Assembly: GCF_902491285.1 (NCBI RefSeq)
Contig: NZ_CABUHK010000022.1
Coordinates: forward strand, 1-64,000
Source: an uncultured Bacteroides sp.
Lineage (GTDB): Bacteria; Bacteroidota; Bacteroidia; Bacteroidales; Bacteroidaceae
DNA: 64,000 nucleotides
Direction of reading: 5' to 3'
Position 1 is the first letter of the stretch. Each line of letters starts with the position of its first letter. The notes under the pieces were generated by a model. The model saw only the letters and a program-made list of their open reading frames with translations. It ran no database searches and had not been told where the DNA came from. The position numbers and the translations under genes are program-made. Below are positions 56,266 through 64,000 of the stretch, in pieces.

Positions 56266-56616
56266 ATGAAAAACTTTCACCCGACAGGAAATTGTCCCGT
56301 AAGAGATGTGCTCAGCCGCTTGGGAGACAAGTGGTCGATGCTGGTGCTTATTACCTTGAACGCAAACGGCACTATGCGTTTCAGCGATATTCATAAAACA
56401 ATAGAAGATGTTTCTCAGAGAATGCTGACGGTTACTCTCCGTACTCTTGAAGCTGACGGCTTGGTGGAACGGAAAGTATATGCGGAAGTCCCTCCTCGTG
56501 TGGAATATAACTTGACGGAGGTAGGAGGGACTTTGATTCCTCATATTGAAGGTTTAGTTGGGTGGGCTTTGGAGAATATGAATACTATTTTAGATAATAG
56601 GAAAATCAATCAATAG
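56266..56616 (+). CDS. HxlR-family winged-helix regulator
   Basis: A 116-aa MarR-like HxlR regulator with the family signature NCPVRDVLSRLGDKWSMLVL at residues 8-27 and the wing region RKVYAEVPPRVEYNLTE. The N-terminal Cys of the signature is often redox- or aldehyde-reactive in this family. Divergent from the DJ-1/PfpI gene with candidate operator repeats between; probably controls both. Confidence 0.93.
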   Translation: MKNFHPTGNCPVRDVLSRLGDKWSMLVLITLNANGTMRFSDIHKTIEDVSQRMLTVTLRTLEADGLVERKVYAEVPPRVEYNLTEVGGTLIPHIEGLVGWALENMNTILDNRKINQ

Positions 56617-56618
56617 TG

Positions 56619-57599
56619 TTATCCTTTTACTCCCATAAATTTGAAAGGGACTGCTGTTTTAAACTCCTTGGATGTATTCCCATGATATGTCTCTCCGTTA
56701 GCGATAGATAATTTAAGTACCGGAGCTCCTTCCGATAAATCCAAATCCCGAAGATTTACCCAAAAGGTATTAGGAGTCAGACTTGATTCGAAAAAATATC
56801 TTAGGTTCTTGCTTTCTGAAACTGTTCGCCATTGTGTGGTGGAGATTTCAGGACTTTCGGGAGTTGAAATTCCATAAGGAACGGAAGCATTGCGCACGAC
56901 ACTGAAGACACTGGCAACGGCTATTCTTTCGTCATCGGTCTTAGGGACTGCGTTAATGTAGAAGCTGGCTCTGGCAAAACGGTCGGCGGCACGATTCGTT
57001 CCGGGGAGAAAGCTCAATCCACCTATTGATTTCCAGTATTCGCTAAGGGCTAACTGTTTGTCGTAGGTGGGGGAGTTGGTCATAACTTTATATTCTTTGC
57101 TATGATATACAGTCAGTTTTCCGCCTACATATTCAAAAATAGCACAGTCGCTTGTAGCGTCCGAAATAGACAAATGTAAAGTTGCCAAACGGGAACCGTC
57201 CGGCATCATATCCGAAACGACCTGAAAGGTGTCTTCGTCAATATAAGCAACAGCTTCTTCCACGGTTGCAAAATTATCCAGCATATATTGCACCCATGCT
57301 GTAATGGCAAGTCCCGGTTTATTTTTATCTCTTACCGGATACTCGGTTTCGGGTAGCCAAAGCAGATTGGCGACTAGTCCCTTCTCATTCATCCCGTCCG
57401 TACTGGCTATCTCGAAAGCAGAAGTCACTACGCTGCCGTATTTGGAAGTCCATTCCAATGAGTTTTCTCCAGTTTCTCCATTACGTTTCATTCCTCTGGG
57501 AAATACCCAAAGATTACTATGCATATCTGTTTTCCAATCCATAGAACGACCGGTGGCTACCATACCATTGGTTCCTGCGTAAACGACTCTAGTGCACAT
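56619..57599 (-). CDS. Choloylglycine hydrolase family (linear amide C-N hydrolase)
   Basis: A 326-aa Ntn hydrolase. Removal of Met1 exposes the nucleophile Cys2 (MCTRVVYAG). Other family residues visible are Arg18 and Asp21 (GRSMDW), Asn175 (MTNSPTYD) and the RFARASF segment with Arg210. No signal peptide is present. The family includes bile salt hydrolases and penicillin V acylases; which amide is cut cannot be decided. It converges on the HxlR-type gene with only 2 bp between stops. Confidence 0.88.
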   Translation of the reverse strand: MCTRVVYAGTNGMVATGRSMDWKTDMHSNLWVFPRGMKRNGETGENSLEWTSKYGSVVTSAFEIASTDGMNEKGLVANLLWLPETEYPVRDKNKPGLAITAWVQYMLDNFATVEEAVAYIDEDTFQVVSDMMPDGSRLATLHLSISDATSDCAIFEYVGGKLTVYHSKEYKVMTNSPTYDKQLALSEYWKSIGGLSFLPGTNRAADRFARASFYINAVPKTDDERIAVASVFSVVRNASVPYGISTPESPEISTTQWRTVSESKNLRYFFESSLTPNTFWVNLRDLDLSEGAPVLKLSIANGETYHGNTSKEFKTAVPFKFMGVKG

Positions 57600-57715
57600 A
57601 ATTTTAATTTTTAGTTATAGGTTTATTATTGGTTATTATACCTTGCGGTGACAAGTTAACAAGAATGTGCTTTTAAAGTTCATTTTAGAAAAATTGTTTG
57701 CAAGATGAATTTTCA

Positions 57716-57723
57716 TATCTTTG
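57716..57723 (+). promoter_or_regulatory. -7 element for the GNAT gene
   Basis: TATCTTTG (TAnnTTTG), 81 nt before ATG 57804. Confidence 0.5.
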
Positions 57724-57803
57724 CAAGGAGCTATTTTAAGGGTTTGGACGCAAAAATAAAGCGGACTGACAAATGACTTCTGAACCATTCAATATTTAAA
57801 AAC

Positions 57804-58247
57804 ATGGAAATAAAAAAAGTAATTTCAGATAAGAAAGAATTCCTCGAACTGTTACTCTTGGCTGATGAACAAGAGGATATGATAGACCGGTATTTGGAAC
57901 GTGGCGATATGTTCGTTCTGTATGACAATGGATTAAAAGCTGCTTGTGTAGTAACTCGTGAAGGGGAAGGTATTTATGAAATCAAGAATATTGCTACTGT
58001 TCCTTTTTTCCAACGTCAGGGATACGGGAAACGTTTAATTGAATTTCTATTCGAGTATTATCAGGACAAATGTACTGAAATGTTGGTGGGAACGGGAGAT
58101 GCGCTTTCTACCATATCTTTCTACGAGCATTGCGGTTTCACAATTTCCCATCGTATAGAGAATTTCTTTACTGACAATTATGACCACCCGATTTATGAAG
58201 AAGGCAAGCTATTGACGGATATGGTATATCTGAAAAGAACTTTTTGA
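57804..58247 (+). CDS. GNAT-family N-acetyltransferase
   Basis: A 147-aa single-domain acetyltransferase. The acetyl-CoA-binding motif A is seen as IKNIATVPFFQRQGYGKRLIEF (spanning about 66-87, with QRQGYGK as the pyrophosphate loop), and motif B includes ISFYEHCGF. The acceptor is unknown. Monocistronic. Confidence 0.92.
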   Translation: MEIKKVISDKKEFLELLLLADEQEDMIDRYLERGDMFVLYDNGLKAACVVTREGEGIYEIKNIATVPFFQRQGYGKRLIEFLFEYYQDKCTEMLVGTGDALSTISFYEHCGFTISHRIENFFTDNYDHPIYEEGKLLTDMVYLKRTF

Positions 58248-58713
58248 TACTATCATAAAAAAACAGGTTTGAACTATCCGTATATTTAGGGGAAAAGAAA
58301 AATGTGTTTGCTTATATTACCATATAGGCGGGCGTACTTATCAATGCACTCCTATTTAGCAGAATTAGGTTCTTCTATTCTTACAACAGAATGTTCCGTT
58401 ATTAATAAACCTGATTTCTGTTTATAATAAACTTTTGGATAGTTTATTATAAACGGTATCCAAGTTTATTAAAAACTATTTTTTGCGTTTTTCGGAAATA
58501 GATTAAATGATTTAAGTAAAAATATAAACAAAATAGGGCAATAATCGTTAGACTATTGCCCTATACCATATTTCTTCTGATACTAAAAAATATCAGTTTA
58601 AATGCTATTTATGTATCTATTTTTCTTATATTACTCATGCTGTTTATCACTTTTCTTTCTTCAAAGATACAAAATAAAAAGTCGTTTGTCAAGTGTTTCA
58701 GAAGAAAAGCTGA
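58248..58713. other. 466-bp spacer between the GNAT gene and creD
   Basis: AT-rich. It contains the hairpin at 58533-58564. An open frame on the + strand from 58556 overlaps the creD 3' end and looks like chance. No gene is supported. Confidence 0.6.
58533..58564. terminator. Likely terminator downstream of creD
   Basis: Perfect 11-bp stem (58533-58543 with 58554-58564, loop 10). In the minus direction it is followed by a T-rich tract (complement of 58517-58532). It lies 150 bp beyond the creD stop. Confidence 0.55.
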
Positions 58714-60066
58714 TTATTCATTAAACCAATCTATTTTCTTTGAGAAATACATCACCATTGCCAGGATAATAAATAATCCCAAGCTGCCTGCCAACAGAGC
58801 AAAAGTCTCTAACTGGATAAGGACAAATATATAAAGATAGAGGACTCCCAATAACCCGGACATGATTAATGACGGTTTCTTTCTCTTGGTGATGCCGAAC
58901 ATATATCCGCCTACCAGTATAATAGTCAGTGCGGCAGATAACAGATAGGCAGGGTTGAAGCCTATGTGTTCGGAGAAGGAGAGGAGCAGACTGTAAAATA
59001 GACAGAGTGCCAATCCCACTAACAAATACTGCAAAGCATGAATACGGGTTTTATTCATAATTTCAGTGAAGAAGATAACTCCGAATGTCAACAGGATAAT
59101 TAGGATAGCATACTTCGCTGAACGCATGGATTGCTGATACTGCTCTACCGGAATCTTGAAGTTGACGCCGAAACTGGAATTATCTATGTCTTTGATATTG
59201 GAATTGGTATAGTCAATCATTACTTGTGAATAGTTCCGGTTCAAGTTCAGGACTTGCCATTGTGCCGAAAATTCTTTTTCGGTAATATCCCGGTTATTGG
59301 GTAAATAGCTTCCTGTAAAGCTCGGTGTGTTCCAATTGGCTTTCAAGTCGACGCGGGTTGTTTTACCTAATGGGATGAAGTTAATGGATTGCGAGCCTTT
59401 CAGTTTGATTTTTACTTCGTAAGGCAATTTCTTATTGTTCTTCAGTTCCGATAAATCCGCAATGGCATGTACGCCCGTATTATCAATCCCTCTGTTATCC
59501 ATTCCCGGCTCAAATACATAGACGGAATCTCCGAAGGTGATACTAATCTGTTCGCTGATACCACGCATGTCGGTCAGATTCAGACAAATAGCGGCTCTGT
59601 CGAATTGCAGTTGCCCCATATCTATTCTGCTCTTTATCAGTTCTTCCGAGCTGAAAGAACCTTTCAGAGTCAGTTCCGATTGATACACATTGACTTCATA
59701 GAGACTTCTTTTCAGGATTTCGGTCTTAAGTTGCCCGTTAATCAAAAGCTCGTCGGGGAAAAGTATCAGGTCTTTGATTGACACCTTCTTTTCTCCGTTG
59801 TTCTCTGTAACCACCGGATATTGAATATTCAGATAAGGGCCGGTGACGGTCTGTGCGAGACTCCATTTCTCGCTTACCTCATTGATTGCTTCTTCCTGCG
59901 TGCGTCCCCGTTCGGAAATAAGATTTTCAATCATGAACATAGGAATCATCAGAAGAAGGATTAATCCCCCGATAATGACCACCTTGATTGTTTTCGAGAA
60001 ACGGTGAAGGCATCCCATAGGTTGCTGTGCCTGTTGCTCGTTTGAATTTTCATTGAAACCGTCCAT
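58714..60066 (-). CDS. creD: CreD-like inner-membrane protein
   Basis: A 450-aa membrane protein of the CreD family: one N-terminal helix (about 28-48), a large periplasmic domain (about 50-305) containing the family opening ERGRTQEEAINEVSEKW, and about five helices at the C-terminus. E. coli CreD belongs to the CreBC regulon and affects envelope stress and colicin E2 tolerance; its chemistry is unknown. Here it is the last gene of a three-gene operon with a winged-helix regulator and a small membrane protein, with no CreBC nearby. Confidence 0.9.
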   Translation of the reverse strand: MDGFNENSNEQQAQQPMGCLHRFSKTIKVVIIGGLILLLMIPMFMIENLISERGRTQEEAINEVSEKWSLAQTVTGPYLNIQYPVVTENNGEKKVSIKDLILFPDELLINGQLKTEILKRSLYEVNVYQSELTLKGSFSSEELIKSRIDMGQLQFDRAAICLNLTDMRGISEQISITFGDSVYVFEPGMDNRGIDNTGVHAIADLSELKNNKKLPYEVKIKLKGSQSINFIPLGKTTRVDLKANWNTPSFTGSYLPNNRDITEKEFSAQWQVLNLNRNYSQVMIDYTNSNIKDIDNSSFGVNFKIPVEQYQQSMRSAKYAILIILLTFGVIFFTEIMNKTRIHALQYLLVGLALCLFYSLLLSFSEHIGFNPAYLLSAALTIILVGGYMFGITKRKKPSLIMSGLLGVLYLYIFVLIQLETFALLAGSLGLFIILAMVMYFSKKIDWFNE

Positions 60067-60092
60067 AAGCTGATAGTGTTTAGATGAATGAA

Positions 60093-60389
60093 TTATTCTG
60101 ATTTTAGAAATTGCTCCAGAGCTTCAATATGAGATTTGAAAGCTTCCCTGCCTTGCGAAGTCGCTTGAAAGGCAGTTCGCGGCTTTCGTCCGACAAAACT
60201 TTTGTTGCATACGATATATCCCAGTTCTTCCAGGGCACGGGTATGGCTGGCAAGGTTGCCGTCGGTCAATGCGAGCTGCTCTTTCAGAAAATTGAAATCA
60301 GCTTCCTCATTAACCATCAGAACAGCCATGATACCCAGTCGTACCTTGCTTTCGAATGCTTTATTAATATATTGGAATGATTCTATCAT
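60093..60389 (-). CDS. Small winged-helix DNA-binding protein (HTH_34-like)
   Basis: A 98-aa regulator. FESKVRLGIMAVLMVNEEADFNFLKEQL followed by LTDGNLASHTRALEELGYI is the MarR/ArsR-like winged helix used by the HTH_34 group, and the wing is VGRKPRTAFQATSQG. It starts immediately after the stop of the upstream membrane protein gene (no gap) and 26 bp before creD, so it probably regulates its own operon. No metal-binding cysteines are seen. Confidence 0.88.
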   Translation of the reverse strand: MIESFQYINKAFESKVRLGIMAVLMVNEEADFNFLKEQLALTDGNLASHTRALEELGYIVCNKSFVGRKPRTAFQATSQGREAFKSHIEALEQFLKSE

Positions 60390-60989
60390 TTATGATTTCT
60401 TTCTTTCGTAATGTAAATAGAACAATATACCATAAAGGATATGGAAACCGCCGAAACCTATCGTCCAGAACAGAAGTGAATGACCCGTCCAGAAACAGTC
60501 GACAGCGCCCAGACAAATGAAAGCATATCCCAGCCATGCCACACTGGAATAGGTAAACTTGGATGCATTGACCAATGCCAGTCCATAGAATAAAAGCATG
60601 ACAGATGCCAGAATATCATAATACTCGTGCATCAGGATAGAAATACACACAATGCCGCCTGCCAGCATCGGAAGCGAAAAATTCCATAATGCCCGATAAG
60701 TGAGCCGGCTGAAAAACTTCTGTCCTGTCTTCTTGGATTTACAGTAGGACAGGATGCTGGCAGTAACGGCTGCGGCTGCCAATACCGACAAGGCTATTAT
60801 AGCCATTAATTCTAATGTGACGATTAAATGCGTCTCCGGTGTGATAACCAGTGTCGCGATGTACGCGCCAGCCAATGCGTAAATGCCTGCCAAGATTGCG
60901 GCAAGTCCACTAACAGAGATAAACTTTGAGGACTTTTCCATCAATTCTTTTATCTCATTTACCGATTCTAATGCTTTATCTTTATTCAT
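60390..60989 (-). CDS. Uncharacterised six-helix membrane protein in the creD operon
   Basis: A 199-aa protein from ATG 60989 (MNKDKALESV); the longer frame is not supported. A short cytoplasmic helix (1-22) precedes about six membrane helices, ending in a basic HYERKKS tail. I recognise no characterised family. Its stop abuts the winged-helix gene, and similar membrane protein / HTH_34 pairs occur in Bacteroidetes, so the regulator and this protein may act as a membrane-linked regulatory pair. Confidence 0.8.
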   Translation of the reverse strand: MNKDKALESVNEIKELMEKSSKFISVSGLAAILAGIYALAGAYIATLVITPETHLIVTLELMAIIALSVLAAAAVTASILSYCKSKKTGQKFFSRLTYRALWNFSLPMLAGGIVCISILMHEYYDILASVMLLFYGLALVNASKFTYSSVAWLGYAFICLGAVDCFWTGHSLLFWTIGFGGFHILYGILFYLHYERKKS

Positions 60990-61094
60990 ATAAAAAGTAC
61001 TTTGTGATGCAAAGTAAAATAAAACATTTAAGATGGACAAGATTTTATTTGATTATTTCAATAAATAGGTTCAAAAAAGAAGTTGGATAGATGA

Positions 61095-61118
61095 AATTAG
61101 TCAAATATTTGACTAATT
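61095..61118. promoter_or_regulatory. 24-bp perfect palindrome, candidate MarR operator
   Basis: AATTAGTCAAAT followed by ATTTGACTAATT is perfectly self-complementary. It ends 13 bp before the -7 element at 61132, so it covers the -33 region of the MarR promoter. The site is AT-rich, as MarR/SlyA operators are. Confidence 0.8.
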
Positions 61119-61131
61119 CGACGAAGATACG

Positions 61132-61139
61132 TATCTTTG
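61132..61139 (+). promoter_or_regulatory. -7 element for the MarR-efflux operon
   Basis: TATCTTTG (TAnnTTTG), 30 nt before ATG 61169. It rules out the upstream ATG at 61091, which lies before the palindrome. Confidence 0.7.
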
Positions 61140-61168
61140 CGCCCGAAAAGGTAAAAACGATAATAAGA

Positions 61169-61609
61169 ATGAGAGAAGGAGCGGAGTTCAGAGAACTCAT
61201 GTTGCAGGTTGTCCGCACACGTATGGCTTTTCGCCGGTCTATGCAACGGACATTAAAGAAGAATAATGCAGGTATTACATTCGAAATGCTTCAAGTATTG
61301 AGCAGTTTATGGCACGAACAAGGCATCAGCCAGCAGATATTGGCGGAGCGTATAGCGAAAGATAAAGCATGCCTGACTAACTTGATGAACAACCTGGAAA
61401 AGAAAGGATACGTCTGCCGGAAAGAAGACCCGAACGACCGTCGTAATAAACTGGTATTTCTGACTCCGGCGGGTGAAGAGTTTAAAGAGCAGATTCGTCC
61501 GGTTTTAGACCAGGTTTATGTATATGCAGAACACATTATCGGTATTGAAAGTATTGAAACCATGTTGTCTGAATTAAACAGTGTTTATGATGTTCTTGAA
61601 AAAATATAA
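61169..61609 (+). CDS. MarR-family transcriptional regulator
   Basis: A 146-aa MarR protein from ATG 61169. The winged helix contains SQQILAERIAKDKACLTNLMNNLEKKGYV (about 55-83) and the wing RKEDPNDRRNKLVFLT with the conserved DxR. It heads an efflux operon with TolC and EmrA-type genes, and a perfect palindrome overlaps its promoter, so it is probably an autorepressor released by a toxic ligand. Its 3' end overlaps the TolC gene by 20 bp. Confidence 0.95.
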   Translation: MREGAEFRELMLQVVRTRMAFRRSMQRTLKKNNAGITFEMLQVLSSLWHEQGISQQILAERIAKDKACLTNLMNNLEKKGYVCRKEDPNDRRNKLVFLTPAGEEFKEQIRPVLDQVYVYAEHIIGIESIETMLSELNSVYDVLEKI

Positions 61610-62909
61610 ACTATATCCGGTCATTTTATTCAGCCTGTTTTCTTTTCCCCAATTGATGCACGCACAAACAGACTCTTTATTTCTTACTGTCGACCAGCTC
61701 TTTGAACGGGGCGTACAATATAGCCTGCAACTTCAGGCGGATGCAATGAAAGAATCTATGGCACAGGAACGGACACGGACTGCAAGAACTGCGCGACTAC
61801 CGGAACTACAGATTGGACTGAAAGGCGGATTCGTCGGTCAACCCGTCGTTTGGGAACGGGGACTGTCCGCACCTCTCTACCCGGACGCGCCGGACTGGTC
61901 ACAAAATTATGCGATTGATTTGGCACAACCTCTCTATCAGGGCGGTAAAATCCGAAGTGCTATCCATAAGGCGGATATTGAAAAGCAAGTCGCCGAATTG
62001 CAGACTTTGACCGACTGGGCGGAGATTAAACTGAAACTGCTGAATCAGTATATGAATCTCTTCAGTCTCTTTAAGCAGCATGAGATACTGATGCGAAATA
62101 TTGAAGAATCGGAACTTCGGTTGCACGATATACGTCGGATGAAAAAAGAAGGGCTGATTACCAATAATGACGTATTGCGAAGTGAGATGCAATTGACTAA
62201 CGACCGCCTGTCTTTGCAGGAAACGGAAAACAGCATTGTGCTTGTATCACAGCAACTTGATATTCTGTTGGGACAGGACGAGAATGTATTATTGCAGCCG
62301 GATACTGCCCTGCTTTATCAAGCAGTTGCCTTGCAATCTTATGATGATTATATCGTTCAGGCTTATGCGAATGACCCGGCGATGAAATTGCTTCGTGCGC
62401 AAACGGAACTGGCGAGGAATGAAATCCGTTCAACCAAGTCTTTCTCATTACCCGGCATATCGTTATATGCATCGAATACATTGGCACGTCCTGTCTCGCG
62501 TACCTTGGCGGATATGTATAATAATAACTGGAATGTGGGCGTATCGGTTTCTTATCCTTTATCCTCATTGTATAAGAACAATCATAAAATAAAAGAGAGC
62601 AAAATGATGATGTCCTTGCGGAAGAACGAGGAAGAGCAGAAGATGCAGGGAATCCGCATGGAGGTACGTTCCTCATTTTTGCGGCATCGGGAAGCATTGC
62701 AGAGGGTAGAGGCTTTGAAACTGTCCGTCCGGCAGGCGGAGGAAAATTATCGTATCATGCAGAACCGTTATCTGAACCAACTGGCTATCCTGACTGATTT
62801 GCTCGATGCAAATTCTGTCCGCCTGAATGTCGAGTTGCAGTTGGTTACTGCACGTACTCGTGTGATTTATACTTATTATCAACTTCAGAAGGCTTGTGGT
62901 CGTCTTTAA
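61590..62909 (+). CDS. TolC-family outer-membrane channel of an Emr-type efflux system
   Basis: A 439-aa OEP protein from ATG 61590 (ATG 61587 is equally possible) with signal peptide ending near LMHAQ. Two OEP repeats are present, with YAIDLAQPLYQGGKIR and MQNRYLNQLAILTDLLDA as family segments. It starts inside the end of the MarR gene, implying translational coupling. It pairs with the adaptor 14 bp downstream. Confidence 0.93.
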   Translation: MFLKKYKLYPVILFSLFSFPQLMHAQTDSLFLTVDQLFERGVQYSLQLQADAMKESMAQERTRTARTARLPELQIGLKGGFVGQPVVWERGLSAPLYPDAPDWSQNYAIDLAQPLYQGGKIRSAIHKADIEKQVAELQTLTDWAEIKLKLLNQYMNLFSLFKQHEILMRNIEESELRLHDIRRMKKEGLITNNDVLRSEMQLTNDRLSLQETENSIVLVSQQLDILLGQDENVLLQPDTALLYQAVALQSYDDYIVQAYANDPAMKLLRAQTELARNEIRSTKSFSLPGISLYASNTLARPVSRTLADMYNNNWNVGVSVSYPLSSLYKNNHKIKESKMMMSLRKNEEEQKMQGIRMEVRSSFLRHREALQRVEALKLSVRQAEENYRIMQNRYLNQLAILTDLLDANSVRLNVELQLVTARTRVIYTYYQLQKACGRL

Positions 62910-62923
62910 TATACAAAACAGAT

Positions 62924-63994
62924 ATGGCAAATCAATTGAAAGAAAAACAGAAGAAGCTGAAAAAGCTCAGAACCCGCAATATTATTTTAAATTTGGTATG
63001 TATCTGTCTGGCAGGTTCCGGCCTTTGGTGGACTGCCACTTACTTTTGGCGTTATGTAAATTATGAGGTGACGAATGACGCTTTTGTAGACCAATATGTG
63101 GCGCCTTTGAATGTGCGGGTTTCGGGCTATATAAAAGATGTACGTTTTAAAGAGCATCAATATGTGCGTCAGGGAGATACTTTACTGGTGCTTGATAACC
63201 GTGAATATCAAATCAAGGTGAAGGAAGCGGAAGCTGCTTTGCTGGATGCACAGGGTTCGCAGGAAGTGCTTCATTCGGGTATTGAGACTTCCCATACGAA
63301 TATTGCGGTGCAGGACGCCAATATTGCTGAAGCTGAGGCGAAACTCTGGCAACTGGAGCAGGATTATCATCGTTTTGAACGTTTGTTGAAAGAAGAGTCC
63401 GTCCCGGAGCAGCAGTTTGAGCAAACTAAAGCTGCCTATGAAGCGGCAAAGGCGCGTTATCAGGCATTGGTTGCTCAGAAACAGTCGGTACTCTCGCAAT
63501 ATACGGAAACAAGCAAGAAAACAACGAGTGCGGAAGCCGCCATTTTGCGTAAGGAAGCAGACCTCGACCTGGCTAAACTGAATTTGTCTTATACGGTTCT
63601 TACGGCTCCCTATGACGGATACATGGGCAGGCGGACTTTGGAACCCGGTCAGTATGTACAGACCGGACAAACCATTTCTTATCTGGTACGCAACAAGGAC
63701 AAATGGATAACCGCCAATTATAAAGAAATGCAGATTGCCAATATCTATATCGGCCAACAAGTGCGTATAAAAGTGGATGCAGTGCCCGGAAAGATTTTCC
63801 ACGGAGAAGTTACCGCTATCTCCGAAGCGACGGGTTCCAAATATTCATTAGTTCCTACGGATAACTCCGCCGGAAATTTTGTAAAGGTACAACAGCGGAT
63901 ACCGGTACGGATTGAACTGGAAGATGTCTCTTCGGAAGAAATGGCACAGTTGAGAGCCGGCATGATGGTGGAAACAGAAGCTCTGCGCAAATGA
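62924..63994 (+). CDS. EmrA/HlyD-type membrane fusion protein
   Basis: A 356-aa adaptor, complete in the window. A short cytoplasmic stretch and one membrane helix (about 25-45) precede a lipoyl-like half with YEVTNDAFVDQYVAPLNVRVSGY, a long coiled hairpin (about 95-215), the second half LTAPYDGYMGRRTLEPGQYV and a beta-barrel. The VTNDAFV segment is typical of EmrA-type adaptors for DHA2 pumps. A matching MFS pump is expected just beyond the right edge. Confidence 0.93.
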   Translation: MANQLKEKQKKLKKLRTRNIILNLVCICLAGSGLWWTATYFWRYVNYEVTNDAFVDQYVAPLNVRVSGYIKDVRFKEHQYVRQGDTLLVLDNREYQIKVKEAEAALLDAQGSQEVLHSGIETSHTNIAVQDANIAEAEAKLWQLEQDYHRFERLLKEESVPEQQFEQTKAAYEAAKARYQALVAQKQSVLSQYTETSKKTTSAEAAILRKEADLDLAKLNLSYTVLTAPYDGYMGRRTLEPGQYVQTGQTISYLVRNKDKWITANYKEMQIANIYIGQQVRIKVDAVPGKIFHGEVTAISEATGSKYSLVPTDNSAGNFVKVQQRIPVRIELEDVSSEEMAQLRAGMMVETEALRK

Positions 63995-64000
63995 TAACGA

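Noticed and set aside
58556..58834. 92-aa + strand open frame downstream of the GNAT gene
   Set aside because: It starts within a terminator hairpin, overlaps the 3' end of creD on the other strand, and has no promoter; the hydrophobic stretch reflects AT-rich DNA.

Overview
This 64-kb window comes from a Bacteroides chromosome, very probably Bacteroides thetaiotaomicron or a close relative. The reasons are: SusC/SusD outer-membrane pairs, a V-type (not F-type) ATPase operon, extended ribosomal protein S16, lipoproteins with Bacteroides-style signals, the fucRIAKP gene set, and a recurrent promoter element TAnnTTTG in front of most transcription units. Species identity is inferred from gene content and order; no search was run. 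I saw no rRNA, tRNA, CRISPR array, phage or insertion sequence. About 50 protein genes fill the window.

Layout. 0.4-8.0 kb: V-type ATPase operon (E, a DUF2764-like protein, A, B, D, I, K) on the + strand, closed by a strong terminator. 8.2-12.5 kb: a two-gene glycogen module, an animal/fungal-type (GT3) glycogen synthase and a DUF3417-type glucan phosphorylase. 12.6-13.7 kb (-): a DUF4369/thioredoxin lipoprotein. 13.9-18.3 kb: potABCD polyamine importer. 18.3-21.7 kb (-): AlkD-like DNA repair protein, a small lipoprotein, and a sensor-less, degenerate hybrid two-component/AraC regulator. 21.7-22.5 kb has no gene but holds a perfect 19-bp inverted repeat.

22.5-34.6 kb (-): a polysaccharide utilisation locus: ECF sigma, FecR anti-sigma, SusC with an STN signalling domain, SusD, two GH18-fold lipoproteins with destroyed active sites, one intact Endo H-like endo-beta-N-acetylglucosaminidase, and a LamG lipoprotein behind a terminator. 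The predicted substrate is N-glycan. It is followed by 34.8-41.6 kb (-): the L-fucose catabolic operon fucR-fucI-fucA-fucK-mutarotase-fucP, with matching tandem-repeat operators in front of fucR and fucI. Release of N-glycans and use of fucose are plausibly linked metabolically, but each locus has its own control.

41.8-44.5 kb: rpsP, an NhaC-type antiporter and a toxin-antitoxin pair. 44.8-52.0 kb (+): an RND efflux operon (adaptor, pump, TolC) followed by a LytS/LytTR two-component pair with its own promoter. 52.1-55.2 kb (-): a large intact hybrid histidine kinase with an ABC-type periplasmic sensor. 55.6-58.2 kb: DJ-1/PfpI protein and a divergent HxlR regulator, a choloylglycine hydrolase family Ntn enzyme, and a GNAT acetyltransferase. 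58.7-61.0 kb (-): a membrane protein / winged-helix regulator / CreD operon. 61.2-64.0 kb (+): MarR regulator, TolC and EmrA-type adaptor, the start of an efflux operon whose pump gene lies beyond the window. A 24-bp perfect palindrome sits at the MarR promoter.

Most start codons that differ from the longest reading frame were set by these promoter elements, by signal peptides or by family start points.
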